From Rossellomorea marisflavi (lineage in GTDB: Bacteria > Bacillota > Bacilli > Bacillales > Bacillaceae_B): 64,000 nt of DNA. Where the stretch lies: contig NZ_CP081870.1 of NCBI RefSeq assembly GCF_022170785.1, positions 3,720,001 to 3,784,000 of the forward strand, given 5' to 3'. The first letter of the stretch is position 1; every line of letters starts with the position of its first letter. Positions 40,626 through 48,942 of the stretch are shown in pieces. The translations under genes and the position numbers were made by a program. The notes beneath the pieces are model-generated. The model was not told where the DNA came from. It did no database searches and saw only the letters and a program-made list of their open reading frames with translations.

Positions 40626-41416
40626 ACCGTTTCTCCCCCTTCCACGCCCGAACGAAGGCCGCGTCCCAATACCGGTGCCGATTCAATCAGGCGCTTTGTA
40701 TAGTGATGGCGTGGATGATCGAGGATCCGATGTTTTCCACCCGACTCCACGATGACCCCTTCCTTCATGACGGCAATCCGATCGGCGTAGCGACGGACAG
40801 TGCGCCAATCATGTGTGATGAAGAGGATGCCGCAGCCTGTCTCCTTTTGCCTCGAGGCAAGGAGCTGCAAGACCCGGTGCCCCGTCACGCTATCGAGTGC
40901 AGTCGTGATTTCGTCCGCAATGACCAGGCAGGGTGAATGGAAGAGGGCGAGGGCAATGGCGATCCGCTGCAGCTGCCCACCACTCAGTTCTGAAGGGTAT
41001 CTGGTCTCCATGCCAGGAGATAGCCCCACTGACTCCAAGGCATCTCCCATCTTTCTCCTACACTCTTCGTGGCTCATGCCGTGAGCCTTACCGTACTCCT
41101 TAAAATGTGCCCCTACAGTCAGGAAGGGGGTGAACGAGCCATGATAATCCTGTGATATATAAGCAATATCCCTGCCGAGCTTCGACCTCATTTCACCCGT
41201 TGGAAGTGAGCCGAGATCACAGTCCCTCAGTATCAGCTTTCCCGACACCTCCATTCCCCGGGGGAGCATGCGCCCGATTGCCTGGGATAACAGGCTCTTC
41301 CCACTTCCGCTCTCTCCGACAAGAGCGAGCCACTCCCCTTGCTTGATCAGGAGGGAGACATCATCCACGATCTTCTTTCCCCTACTGGTTATCGAGACCC
41401 GTTCCATCGTGAGCAT
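40622..41416 (-). CDS. ABC transporter ATPase, OppD/NikD type
   Basis: 264 residues with Walker A GESGSGKSL (about 34-42), Q-loop SQDYHGSF, signature LSGGQLQR, Walker B CLVIADEITTALD and H-loop THDWRTVRR. It partners the NikE-type ATPase. Its ATG shares one base with the stop codon of the permease gene upstream (TGATG), and it overlaps the next gene by 4 nt, so translation of the cluster is coupled. NikD-size rather than OppD-size. Confidence 0.88.
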   Translation of the reverse strand: MLTMERVSITSRGKKIVDDVSLLIKQGEWLALVGESGSGKSLLSQAIGRMLPRGMEVSGKLILRDCDLGSLPTGEMRSKLGRDIAYISQDYHGSFTPFLTVGAHFKEYGKAHGMSHEECRRKMGDALESVGLSPGMETRYPSELSGGQLQRIAIALALFHSPCLVIADEITTALDSVTGHRVLQLLASRQKETGCGILFITHDWRTVRRYADRIAVMKEGVIVESGGKHRILDHPRHHYTKRLIESAPVLGRGLRSGVEGGETV

Positions 41417-42234
41417 CAGCTCTTCACCTCCCTTTTCACATCGTACAGATCCCTTACATGATCCCCCAACAGATTCGTCACAAATACCGTGATGACGATG
41501 GCCATGCCAGGGGCGAGCATGAGTTGCGGCATCGATTGGAAATATGGCCTTGCTTCATTGAGCATCGCCCCCCACTCCGGCGCCGGCGGCTGTGCACCCA
41601 GTCCGATGTAGGAGAAGGCAGATAGGAGCAGGATGATCTTCCCCAGGTCCAGACTGGCAAGGACCACGACATTCCCTACGAGATGGGGGAGGAGATGCCT
41701 CCTCATGATGGCACCTTGAGTCAGCCCATTGACCTTCGCCATCAGGACATAGTCCTTCCCTGACTCTGTGAGTACCGTACTCCTGACCAACCGGGCGTAA
41801 TTCACCCATTTCACCAGCATGATCGAAAGGACGAGGTTCACGATGCCCGGACCCATCATCCCCGCCAAAACGATGGCCACGATGGTATCAGGGAACGACA
41901 GGAAGCCATCGGCTATCCGCATGAAGATCCGGTCGACAAGTCCTCCTTTATATCCCGCATAGATCCCGACCGGAATCCCGATGAACAGGGCGGCTCCAAG
42001 GGCGAGGAGGCTGAAGCCCACTGTCGTCACCCCTCCCGATAGGATCCTCGACAATACATCCCGGCCAAGATGATCCGTACCAAGCAGATGATCCAGGCTC
42101 ATCCCCTTCAAGCGTCGAGCCAGATCCGCGTCATCCGGGGCATGGCCGAGGATGAGGAAGGTGTAGACAGAGAGGGACCCGAAGAAAACAATAGGCAAAA
42201 GAATCAACAGCGCCGGCTTATGCCATCCTTTCAT
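41416..42234 (-). CDS. ABC transporter permease, NikC/DppC type
   Basis: 272 residues. A membrane segment near the start (LLILLPIVFFGSLSVYTFLI) is followed by LGTDHLGRDVLSRILSGGVT, the characteristic TDxxGRDxxSR motif of NikC/DppC permeases, then four to five further helices. The EAA-like loop is DYVLMAKVNGLTQGAIMRRH. It forms the pore with the NikB-type subunit. I chose the ATG at 42234, which has GGAGGGG 6 nt upstream; the stop codon of the upstream permease gene lies just before it, and codons further upstream fall inside that gene. Confidence 0.88.
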   Translation of the reverse strand: MKGWHKPALLILLPIVFFGSLSVYTFLILGHAPDDADLARRLKGMSLDHLLGTDHLGRDVLSRILSGGVTTVGFSLLALGAALFIGIPVGIYAGYKGGLVDRIFMRIADGFLSFPDTIVAIVLAGMMGPGIVNLVLSIMLVKWVNYARLVRSTVLTESGKDYVLMAKVNGLTQGAIMRRHLLPHLVGNVVVLASLDLGKIILLLSAFSYIGLGAQPPAPEWGAMLNEARPYFQSMPQLMLAPGMAIVITVFVTNLLGDHVRDLYDVKREVKS

Positions 42235-42235
42235 A

Positions 42236-43177
42236 TTAAACCCCTCCCCCTGCACGTCTCCACTCCGGTCTCAGAAGCCGGTAGGAGAGATCGACCGCCG
42301 TATTGACGACGAATACACATAATGCCATGACCATGATATAGCCCTGAATGAGGGGATAGTCCCTCTGCCGGATCGCATCCACCACCATCTTGCCGATCCC
42401 CGGATAAGCGAAAAGGACTTCGATGACGACGACGCCTCCGATCAAGCTCCCAAGACTCACCCCGAAAACCGTGATTACAGGCGGAAGGCTATACCGCAGG
42501 GCATGGGCAAAGAACAGCCGGGATTCGCCGATTCCCCTCGCCCTCCCGGAACGGATGAATTCCTGACTGAGGGCGTCCGATAGATTGGAACGGAGGAGCC
42601 TGACGTACACGCTCGATATGGCGACACCAAGCGTCAAAGCAGGAAGGATCAACGTGGACACCCCTTCCCTCCCCATCGTAGGGAACCATTGAAGACGCAC
42701 TGCAAAAGCATCGATGAAGATCAATCCAAGCCAAAAGCTCGGTACCGCAGCACCGATCACAGAGAGGAATCGACTCAGGGAATCAATCCAGCTCCCTTGG
42801 TACAGGGCGGAAAGAGATCCCAAAGGCAAGGCGATGAAGAGCATCACAAAGAGTGCCCCAGCCGTCAGCTCCATCGTGGCGGGAAGCCCTGCTTTGATCA
42901 TGCTCATCACGGGTTGTCCCGTTACATACGAAGTTCCTGCATCAAGCTGGATAAAACGGAGGAGCCACTGCCCGTATTGCACAAGCAGCGGCTTATCGAA
43001 GCCCATTTCCTCACGGAGGGACTCCACCTGTTCCTGACTGACAGACACCTCATCGACATTGAGGATAGTCAGCACGGGGTCTCCCGGCGCCAACCTGACA
43101 AAGGCAAAGCTTGCAAACGTGAGGAAGAGCAGGAACAAGCCCGTCTCAGCGAACTTCCTCCCTACGAGGCGGATCAT
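42236..43177 (-). CDS. ABC transporter permease, NikB/DppB type
   Basis: 313 residues, six membrane segments. The N-terminal FARLAPGDP-like motif is seen as FVRLAPGDPVLTILNVDEVS, followed by LREEMGFDKPLLVQYGQWLL, both classic in DppB/NikB. The EAA loop is SDALSQEFIRSGRARGIGES. It overlaps the binding-protein gene by 4 nt. Together with the NikC-type protein it forms the channel. The Zur boxes ahead of the operon argue for a metal rather than peptide substrate. Confidence 0.9.
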   Translation of the reverse strand: MIRLVGRKFAETGLFLLFLTFASFAFVRLAPGDPVLTILNVDEVSVSQEQVESLREEMGFDKPLLVQYGQWLLRFIQLDAGTSYVTGQPVMSMIKAGLPATMELTAGALFVMLFIALPLGSLSALYQGSWIDSLSRFLSVIGAAVPSFWLGLIFIDAFAVRLQWFPTMGREGVSTLILPALTLGVAISSVYVRLLRSNLSDALSQEFIRSGRARGIGESRLFFAHALRYSLPPVITVFGVSLGSLIGGVVVIEVLFAYPGIGKMVVDAIRQRDYPLIQGYIMVMALCVFVVNTAVDLSYRLLRPEWRRAGGGV

Positions 43178-44709
43178 GGTTCCTTCACATCCAGTTTGTT
43201 GGTGATCATATAGTACTCACTCTTTGTCGTCACCCAATTCTTCACACGATCACCGTCGTATGCCACGATGGTGGATGGATGGAGGATGAAGGAGTTGATC
43301 ATATGATCATGCACATAATCTGCAGCGGCTTCCGACAGCTCGGCCCGCTTCTCTTGATCCACCGTGCGATTCAGTTCATCGATGATGGAGGTAAGCTCAG
43401 GCTCTTCTGCTCTACTGAAGTTCAGTGCCCCTTTCGGATGATACGTCGCATTCAGGTAGTACCCCGCATCTCCCCTGGGAGCCGTCAGATTACTGTACGT
43501 GGCCAGATCCCAATCACGATTACCACCCATATAGTCTTCCGGCACATCGATCTGACGGATTTTCACAGCAATCCCAATCTTCTTGGCATCGGATTGGAAC
43601 ACCTGGGCAATCAATGGAAGATCTGCACGGGCAGAATAGGTAAGCAGCGTCAAGGTGAGGGGCTTCCCATCCTTCTGCATCACTCCATCTTTGATGGTAT
43701 AGCCCGCTTTTTTCAGATAAGCCACGGCATCCTCTTGTCCATCCTCTTCATACGAAGGAGCAAACGGCAGTGAAGGCAGGAATGGTCCGATGGCAGGCTC
43801 GGCATGACCGAGAAGGATCGTATCGACGATTTCCTCACGATCGATCAGCGCATCGATCCCACGGCGGACGTTTACATCCTTCATTTCCTCCCGCTGCATA
43901 TTCATCGTCATCTGATGAACGCGGAAGGTCGAAGTGGAATCCACGACCATCCCCTTTTCCGCTTTGAGTGATTCGAGGCTTTCCACTTCAGGACGATAAA
44001 CGATATCCACCTGACCCGATTTGAGTGCAAGGGTCCGTGCAGAGGCATCTTCGTTAAAGGCAAACGTTACGGCATCCAACTTTGCCGCTCCGTCCCAATA
44101 GTTCTTATATCTCTCGACTTCAAGCTTGCTTCCCGGGGAGAACGAAGACAGCTCGAACGGTCCCGTCCCCACAGGACGATTGATGATATCATCCTCTGAC
44201 ACATCGATGATCGCCGTATTCGGATTCACAAGCTCCGAGATGAATTCAGGGAATGGCTCCGTCGTTTGGATCTTCAAAACCTGACCATCCGCTTTCATTT
44301 CTTTGATCTTCAGGGCATTCTTCACCGCTATGCTCTCTTTGACCGCTCGTTCCAAAGAATCCTTGACGGCGGCGGCATCAAGCTCTTTCCCATTATGGAA
44401 TGTCACACCTTCACGAATATGTATCGTCCAGTTCTGACCGTCATCCCCTTCAAAACTTTCGGCCAGCCATGGCGTGACCGTGAGCTTCTCTTCATCCAAT
44501 TTCATCAGTGTTTCCGTAATGCCTGCCCTCAAAGGGACATAGCTGGAATCTACATGGGGGTCCAATGAATTCGTGGCAAAATTATAGAGGAAGGATAGAT
44601 GCTTCCCTTCTGTTTCTTCTTCCTTTGTCGCAGTGGAACCCTGACAGCCCGTCAACATGAGGGCTCCTGCCAGTAAACCAACCAGTATCATAGATTGAAA
44701 TGTGCGCAT
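43174..44709 (-). CDS. Nickel/peptide-type substrate-binding lipoprotein under Zur control
   Basis: 511 residues. Lipoprotein signal with LAGALMLTGC (cysteine near residue 22). The SBP_bac_5 fold shows in FATNSLDPHVDSSYVPLRAG, the signature VTPWLAESFEGDDGQNWTIH, then IREGVTFHNGKELDAAAVKD, and INRPVGTGPFELSSF. The closest look is to NikA/CntA-type metal or metallophore binders. GAACCG-spaced AAGGAG 10 nt before the ATG. Two Zur boxes upstream (44729-44743 and 44754-44768) mean the operon should be induced by zinc starvation, so the ligand is more likely zinc or a zinc chelate than nickel. No metallophore synthesis genes are nearby. Confidence 0.85.
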   Translation of the reverse strand: MRTFQSMILVGLLAGALMLTGCQGSTATKEEETEGKHLSFLYNFATNSLDPHVDSSYVPLRAGITETLMKLDEEKLTVTPWLAESFEGDDGQNWTIHIREGVTFHNGKELDAAAVKDSLERAVKESIAVKNALKIKEMKADGQVLKIQTTEPFPEFISELVNPNTAIIDVSEDDIINRPVGTGPFELSSFSPGSKLEVERYKNYWDGAAKLDAVTFAFNEDASARTLALKSGQVDIVYRPEVESLESLKAEKGMVVDSTSTFRVHQMTMNMQREEMKDVNVRRGIDALIDREEIVDTILLGHAEPAIGPFLPSLPFAPSYEEDGQEDAVAYLKKAGYTIKDGVMQKDGKPLTLTLLTYSARADLPLIAQVFQSDAKKIGIAVKIRQIDVPEDYMGGNRDWDLATYSNLTAPRGDAGYYLNATYHPKGALNFSRAEEPELTSIIDELNRTVDQEKRAELSEAAADYVHDHMINSFILHPSTIVAYDGDRVKNWVTTKSEYYMITNKLDVKEP

Positions 44710-44728
44710 AACATCGGTTCTCCTTAAT

Positions 44729-44743
44729 ACGTAATGATTTCGA
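44729..44743. promoter_or_regulatory. Second, degenerate Zur box
   Basis: ACGTAATGATTTCGA matches the Zur consensus TCGTAAT-N-ATTACGA in 13 of 15 positions. It lies between the perfect box and the ribosome site of the metal-binding lipoprotein gene. Confidence 0.7.
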
Positions 44744-44753
44744 TTTAAATATA

Positions 44754-44768
44754 TCGTAATCATTACGA
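44754..44768. promoter_or_regulatory. Perfect Zur box
   Basis: TCGTAAT-C-ATTACGA, a perfect 7-1-7 palindrome equal to the Bacillus Zur consensus and distinct from Fur (TGATAAT) and PerR (TTATAAT) boxes. It lies 45 bp upstream of the binding-protein gene start. Confidence 0.9.
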
Positions 44769-44784
44769 TTTATCAACAAGAAAA

Positions 44785-44810
44785 TAAAAAAGACTCCTAG
44801 AATAGAAGTC
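44785..44810 (-). terminator. Terminator after the DUF4190 gene
   Basis: Minus strand GACTtCTA/TAGgAGTC stem followed by TTTTTTATTTT. Confidence 0.75.
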
Positions 44811-44819
44811 TCTCTCCCT

Positions 44820-45092
44820 TTAAGCCCCTGCAGCTACGAGCAACCAGAAGCCGAATTTATACACAAACGTCACGATACCAAGAATCAAGCCGGTGTAGCT
44901 CATCCCCTTTGATTGATTCTGCCGGATGCCCACCGCACCGAATATAATCGCCAAGATCCACGCAGGCATAAAGAACCAGCCGATGATCGGGATAATACCG
45001 ATCGCAAATCCTACGATTCCCAAAACAAGCGACGTCACGGCCATACCGTTATGATGCGGGTCTTCCACCGCCACTACTTTTTCTGTTTCCAT
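44820..45092 (-). CDS. DUF4190 small membrane protein
   Basis: 90 residues with an acidic N-terminus (METEKVVAVEDPHHNG) and the DUF4190 pattern MAVTSLVLGIVGFAIGIIP, then ILAIIFGAVGIRQNQSKGMS with a second helix and TGLILGIVTF. Two to three membrane segments. Function unknown. GGGGGTGAT precedes the ATG. Single gene with its own terminator, between the Zur-controlled operon and the mannoside importer. Confidence 0.85.
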   Translation of the reverse strand: METEKVVAVEDPHHNGMAVTSLVLGIVGFAIGIIPIIGWFFMPAWILAIIFGAVGIRQNQSKGMSYTGLILGIVTFVYKFGFWLLVAAGA

Positions 45093-45162
45093 TCCATCAC
45101 CCCCAGTTCACTTTATGAGGATGACTTTTGGATTATTCGTTGGTTTTTCAGAATGAAACAAA

Positions 45163-45206
45163 GGACGGTTCCTGTGCGTCATTTTTTTGACGCATCGGAA
45201 CCGTCC
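45163..45206. repeat. Dispersed hairpin repeat GGACGGTTCC, copy 1
   Basis: Arms of 19 bases (GGACGGTTCC and TGCGTCA paired with TGACGCA and GGAACCGTCC) around a T-run. A second copy lies at 62355-62410. Located 11 nt after the binding-protein gene stop, it can act as its terminator. Confidence 0.75.
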
Positions 45207-45217
45207 CCGTGCTGGAC

Positions 45218-46669
45218 TTATTGTTTCTTCTTCCACTCATCATACTGTTTCTGGATTTCATCGAGTACTTTTTCCATTCCAGCTTCTTTCAGCTTTTTGT
45301 TGAAGGCCGGCAGATATTCTTCCGGATCGACGGCGCCTTTGAGAAGGGCTGGTGAGAATTCGCTTGTTACGTTGGAAATGGCTGCAATTTCCGTACGTAC
45401 GGGATTGGAATCAAAATAGAATCCTAGAGCAGGTGACGGTGTAGAGTTCTTGTTGAACTCCTCGAATTTCTCCCATTTGTCCTTAGGATCATCTTCGTAC
45501 AGCTTCAGAATCAGCTGGTTTCCGATGGCGAAGCTTGGCATGTTGTAGTTTTCTACACGTGCTGGAAGATCTTTGATGGTACCATCTTCGTTTTCTTCAT
45601 AGTGGGTTCCTTTAATCCCTTTATCAAGAAGGTTCCGAAGGTATTCATCGGAGTTCAATAGATTCAGGAACATCATGGCACGTTCAGGATTCTTCGATGT
45701 GGCAGAGATGGCCTGCATGGATCCTGTGACAGAGTTATTGAAGATATACGGTTCGTGAAGTTCCCTTGTCACAATCTCATAACCAGCAGAGCGGGACCAT
45801 ACGTCTTCAGCATAAGGCTGATAGATTTCTTTGCGGACGAACCAGTTCGGTGTTTCAAGGGGCCAGGAATCCGTGCTTGTGGCAGCATCTTTTTGGATAT
45901 AGCCTTTTTTATAATACTCATGCATGGTTTTTAATGTTTCCATTGTGATGTCTTCTTCGTACTTGTTGACGACTTCATCTGTATTCCCATCTAAACGGAA
46001 GGCAAATGGAAGCTCTTCTTGAAGAATGGAATCAAATGGTAGATAGGCATCGAATGTTGCGATTGGTGTGACATTCTTCTCTTTCTCTTTGATGACTTTT
46101 AGAAGGGGTTCAAGATCGGCAATGGAATTCACATTCGAGATATCGAGATTATGCTTTTTAACAAGTTCATTATTAAAGGAAAGCACAGCCTGCTGGCCCA
46201 CCTCTTTATTGGCTGGGATCGCGTAGAGTTCGCCATCGATTTGAGCACCTTCCAGGAAGGCAGGATCGATGAGCTTCTTCATATCCTTTCCATGCTTATC
46301 CATAAGATCGTTCAGGCCTAGGAAGGCGCCTTTTCTTGCATTGAGGGCATAGTTATTCGCCCATGAGCTTGTAAAGGCGATATCATAGTTTTCCCCAGAA
46401 GTCGTAATGACCTGCATGCGATCATTGTACTCACCCCAATCGAGCATTTTCATATCGATGGTGGCGTTGATTTTTTCCTTTGTGTACTTGTTGACTTCCT
46501 TCATGACGTCCTTCGTATCCTTTTGAGGCGTACCGATCATATACCATGTAAGTTTCACTTCTTCATCAGTCGAGTCTCCCGATGATTTTTCACTTCCCCC
46601 TCCGCTACATGCAGCAAGGACACCAGTGAGCAGAAGCAAGACGAGCGACAGAATTCCGATTTTCTTCAT
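45218..46669 (-). CDS. LplA/YtcQ-type extracellular solute-binding lipoprotein
   Basis: 483 residues. Lipoprotein signal with LTGVLAAC (cysteine about residue 21), Ser/Gly linker, then a carbohydrate-binding fold. DUF3502-like features are present in the C-terminal part (ITATSK-type ISATSKNPERAMMFLNLLNS and SPALGFYFDSNPVRTEIAAI). It is the last gene of the importer operon; two permeases precede it. These binding proteins carry complex oligosaccharides in Bacillus and Paenibacillus. With the mannosidases upstream, the ligand is probably an alpha-mannosyl oligosaccharide. Confidence 0.85.
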   Translation of the reverse strand: MKKIGILSLVLLLLTGVLAACSGGGSEKSSGDSTDEEVKLTWYMIGTPQKDTKDVMKEVNKYTKEKINATIDMKMLDWGEYNDRMQVITTSGENYDIAFTSSWANNYALNARKGAFLGLNDLMDKHGKDMKKLIDPAFLEGAQIDGELYAIPANKEVGQQAVLSFNNELVKKHNLDISNVNSIADLEPLLKVIKEKEKNVTPIATFDAYLPFDSILQEELPFAFRLDGNTDEVVNKYEEDITMETLKTMHEYYKKGYIQKDAATSTDSWPLETPNWFVRKEIYQPYAEDVWSRSAGYEIVTRELHEPYIFNNSVTGSMQAISATSKNPERAMMFLNLLNSDEYLRNLLDKGIKGTHYEENEDGTIKDLPARVENYNMPSFAIGNQLILKLYEDDPKDKWEKFEEFNKNSTPSPALGFYFDSNPVRTEIAAISNVTSEFSPALLKGAVDPEEYLPAFNKKLKEAGMEKVLDEIQKQYDEWKKKQ

Positions 46670-46717
46670 GTTTCATCCCCCAATTCATAGTTTTGTTTCA
46701 AAAACATACAGAGGTGA

Positions 46718-47680
46718 TCAGTCTTTCACACCGCCGATGGTCAATCCCTTAATGAAATATTTCTGGAAGAATGGATAAGACAAGGCGATCGGCAGGGTCG
46801 CAATGACGACCATGGCCATCCTTGCAGAATCCTGCGGTATCGACTTCAAAATGGCACTGTTCTGGTTGGAAAGCATGGCATTCTGCTTAATGAAGTCCAT
46901 GTTATTCTCGATCCGCATCAATAGGGACTGAAGCGGGATCTTGTTGGGATCATCAATGAATAGCAAAGCATTGAACCAGTCATTCCAATACGCGAGCGTA
47001 CTGAAAAGGGCGATGGTAGCAATACCCGGTATGGATAACGGCAATACGATCGTGAGGAAGATCCTCATCTCTCCTGCACCGTCAATTCTGGCTGATTCGA
47101 GAATGGCCTCCGGCACTGAACGAAGGAAGAATGTCCTCATGATGATAATGTAGAATGCATTCACGGCCATCGGAAGGATGAGGGCCCACATCGTATTCTT
47201 CAGATCAAGGAACTGAGTCATGACGATGTAGAACGGGACCATCCCCCCGCTGAACAGCATGGTGAAGAAGGCAATGAATGTAAACTGTTTACGGAACTTG
47301 AATTGCTTGCGCGAGATAGCGTAGGCATACATGGAGATGACCGTCACGCTGAGGAAGGTTCCCACTACGGTCACAAAGATGGTGACACCATAGGCCTGTA
47401 GAACTTGAGCCTTCATATCCCACAGATACTTATATGCATCCAGGCTCCACTGCTCCGGAATGAGCTGGTAGCCATTCTCCGCAAGGGATTGCTCATTGCT
47501 GATGGAGATAATGATGACGTACAGGAACGGGAAGATGCACATGAAGGCAAAACTTCCGAGCAGCACATGCATGAGGACGCTTGTCTTACCTGTGAAGCCA
47601 TAGGGGTTATACGATTTGGGCTTCTTGACGGCCGGCTTCCCCTTAAGTCCGGCCTCCGTGGTCTTGGTCGTCGTTTCCAC
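46718..47680 (-). CDS. ABC transporter permease, LplC/YtcP type
   Basis: 320 residues, basic proline-rich N-terminus then six membrane segments starting VLMHVLLGSFAFMCIFPFLY. The EAA loop is LESARIDGAGEMRIFLTIVL and the C-terminus SYPFFQKYFIKGLTIGGVKD is characteristic of the LplC group. The GTG at 47680 has AAAGGAG 8 nt upstream; a GTG at 47689 lies inside that site. It lies 23 nt after the LplB-type gene. No ATPase gene in the cluster: a shared MsmX-type ATPase is expected. Confidence 0.87.
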   Translation of the reverse strand: METTTKTTEAGLKGKPAVKKPKSYNPYGFTGKTSVLMHVLLGSFAFMCIFPFLYVIIISISNEQSLAENGYQLIPEQWSLDAYKYLWDMKAQVLQAYGVTIFVTVVGTFLSVTVISMYAYAISRKQFKFRKQFTFIAFFTMLFSGGMVPFYIVMTQFLDLKNTMWALILPMAVNAFYIIIMRTFFLRSVPEAILESARIDGAGEMRIFLTIVLPLSIPGIATIALFSTLAYWNDWFNALLFIDDPNKIPLQSLLMRIENNMDFIKQNAMLSNQNSAILKSIPQDSARMAMVVIATLPIALSYPFFQKYFIKGLTIGGVKD

Positions 47681-47703
47681 CTGACACACTCCTTTCGTTC
47701 AGA

Positions 47704-48642
47704 TTAGAAGAGGGCATTGTCTTCGTCGATCTTCCTGACAATATAGTTGGTGATCAAAATGAGGACGAATCCGACAGTGGCCTGATAAAGACCTGCCGCT
47801 GTGCTCATCCCGATATCCCCCATGGTCATGAGTCCGCGATAAACATATGTATCAATGACATTTGTAACGGAATAAAGTGGTCCGGAATCGCGTGGGATTT
47901 GATAGAATAATCCAAAGTCCGCGCTGAAGATGCTTCCGATGTTCAAGATGGTCAGGATGACGATAAGCGGCATGATCATCGGAATTGTCACATGGCGGAT
48001 TTGCTGCCACTTGTTCGCGCCATCGATCATGGCGGCTTCATAATGCGTCCGGTCAATCCCTACAATGGCTGCCAGATACACGATCGAACTGAATCCGACC
48101 CCTTTCCACTGACTGATGAACGTGATGAAATATGGCCAGTATTTAGGCTCGTTATACCAGGAGACGGGCTCGATGTTGAAGTAACCGAGGACGCTGTTGA
48201 ACAATCCCCTATCCACGCTCAGGAAGGCGAAGACGAAGTAGCTTACGACCACCCAGGAAAGGAAATGCGGGAAAAGCATGCCCGTCTGGTAGATTTTCGC
48301 CAGCTTCTGCTTGGTGATTTCGCTAAGAATGATGGCTACTGCTACGGATAGGATTAGGCCGACGACAATGAAAAGGATGTTATAAAGCAGGGTATTCCGC
48401 GTAATGACGAATGCGTCATTCGTGCTGAACAGGAATTTGAAGTTTTCGAATCCTACCCATTCGCTCGTAAAGACGCTGGCGAAGAATCCGTCCGGGTGGA
48501 ACCGGAAGTTTTTGAAGGCGATCACTTGACCGAACATGGGAATGTACTTCATGACGATCAGCCAGATGAGGCCCGGCAGGATCATTAAAAGCCAGATCCG
48601 GTTGTCGTATAGATCTTTGATAAATTGTTTGACTCTGTTCAT
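47704..48642 (-). CDS. ABC transporter permease, LplB type
   Basis: 312 residues. MILPGLIWLIVMKYIPMFGQ at the start followed by VIAFKNFRF is the recognisable LplB N-terminus; the EAA loop is YEAAMIDGANKWQQIRHVTI. Six membrane segments. GAGGGGAGGAG precedes the ATG. First gene of the importer operon, with a promoter (-10 TATAAT at 48672-48677) in the 299-bp gap after the response regulator gene. Probably controlled by that YesN-type regulator. Confidence 0.88.
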   Translation of the reverse strand: MNRVKQFIKDLYDNRIWLLMILPGLIWLIVMKYIPMFGQVIAFKNFRFHPDGFFASVFTSEWVGFENFKFLFSTNDAFVITRNTLLYNILFIVVGLILSVAVAIILSEITKQKLAKIYQTGMLFPHFLSWVVVSYFVFAFLSVDRGLFNSVLGYFNIEPVSWYNEPKYWPYFITFISQWKGVGFSSIVYLAAIVGIDRTHYEAAMIDGANKWQQIRHVTIPMIMPLIVILTILNIGSIFSADFGLFYQIPRDSGPLYSVTNVIDTYVYRGLMTMGDIGMSTAAGLYQATVGFVLILITNYIVRKIDEDNALF

Positions 48643-48941
48643 GTTTCTCCTCCCCTCGGTGCTATACTCTCATTATATGAAAACCCTTTCATTTGAAATA
48701 GTTGAGATATCTTAGATTTACTGGTCAAAGTAAATAGTTGTTTTTTTCAGTTAAAGGAATGGTAGATTAAGCTTTGGAATTTCAACCTTTTGTTCCGCGA
48801 TGAGTGCAAAGGTTAAGCCAATTATCTTCACCTGTTATGGAAAACTTTCAATCTACTTTCCTATTTCATAACGTCGCAGAGATCTGTCTAACGACTATCA
48901 TCTCTCCTTTCCCTATAAAAAAATCCCTTTCACAAAAGGGA
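48643..48941. other. Control region between the response regulator and the importer operon
   Basis: Holds the terminator of the two-component operon at its right end and the importer promoter at its left (48672-48677). In between are A/T-rich stretches with GGTCAAAGTAAATAG and TTTCAAATGAAA half-repeats that could be regulator sites. No gene seen. Confidence 0.5.
48672..48677 (-). promoter_or_regulatory. Candidate -10 of the mannoside importer operon
   Basis: Minus strand TATAAT, about 30 nt before the LplB-type start codon. The -35 is poor (ATTTCA at 16 bp), as expected for a promoter needing an AraC-type activator. Confidence 0.5.
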
Positions 48942-48942
48942 T
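48914..48942 (-). terminator. Terminator of the two-component operon
   Basis: ATCCCTTT-TGTG-AAAGGGAT followed on the minus strand by seven T; its stem starts within the last base of the regulator's stop codon. Confidence 0.9.
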
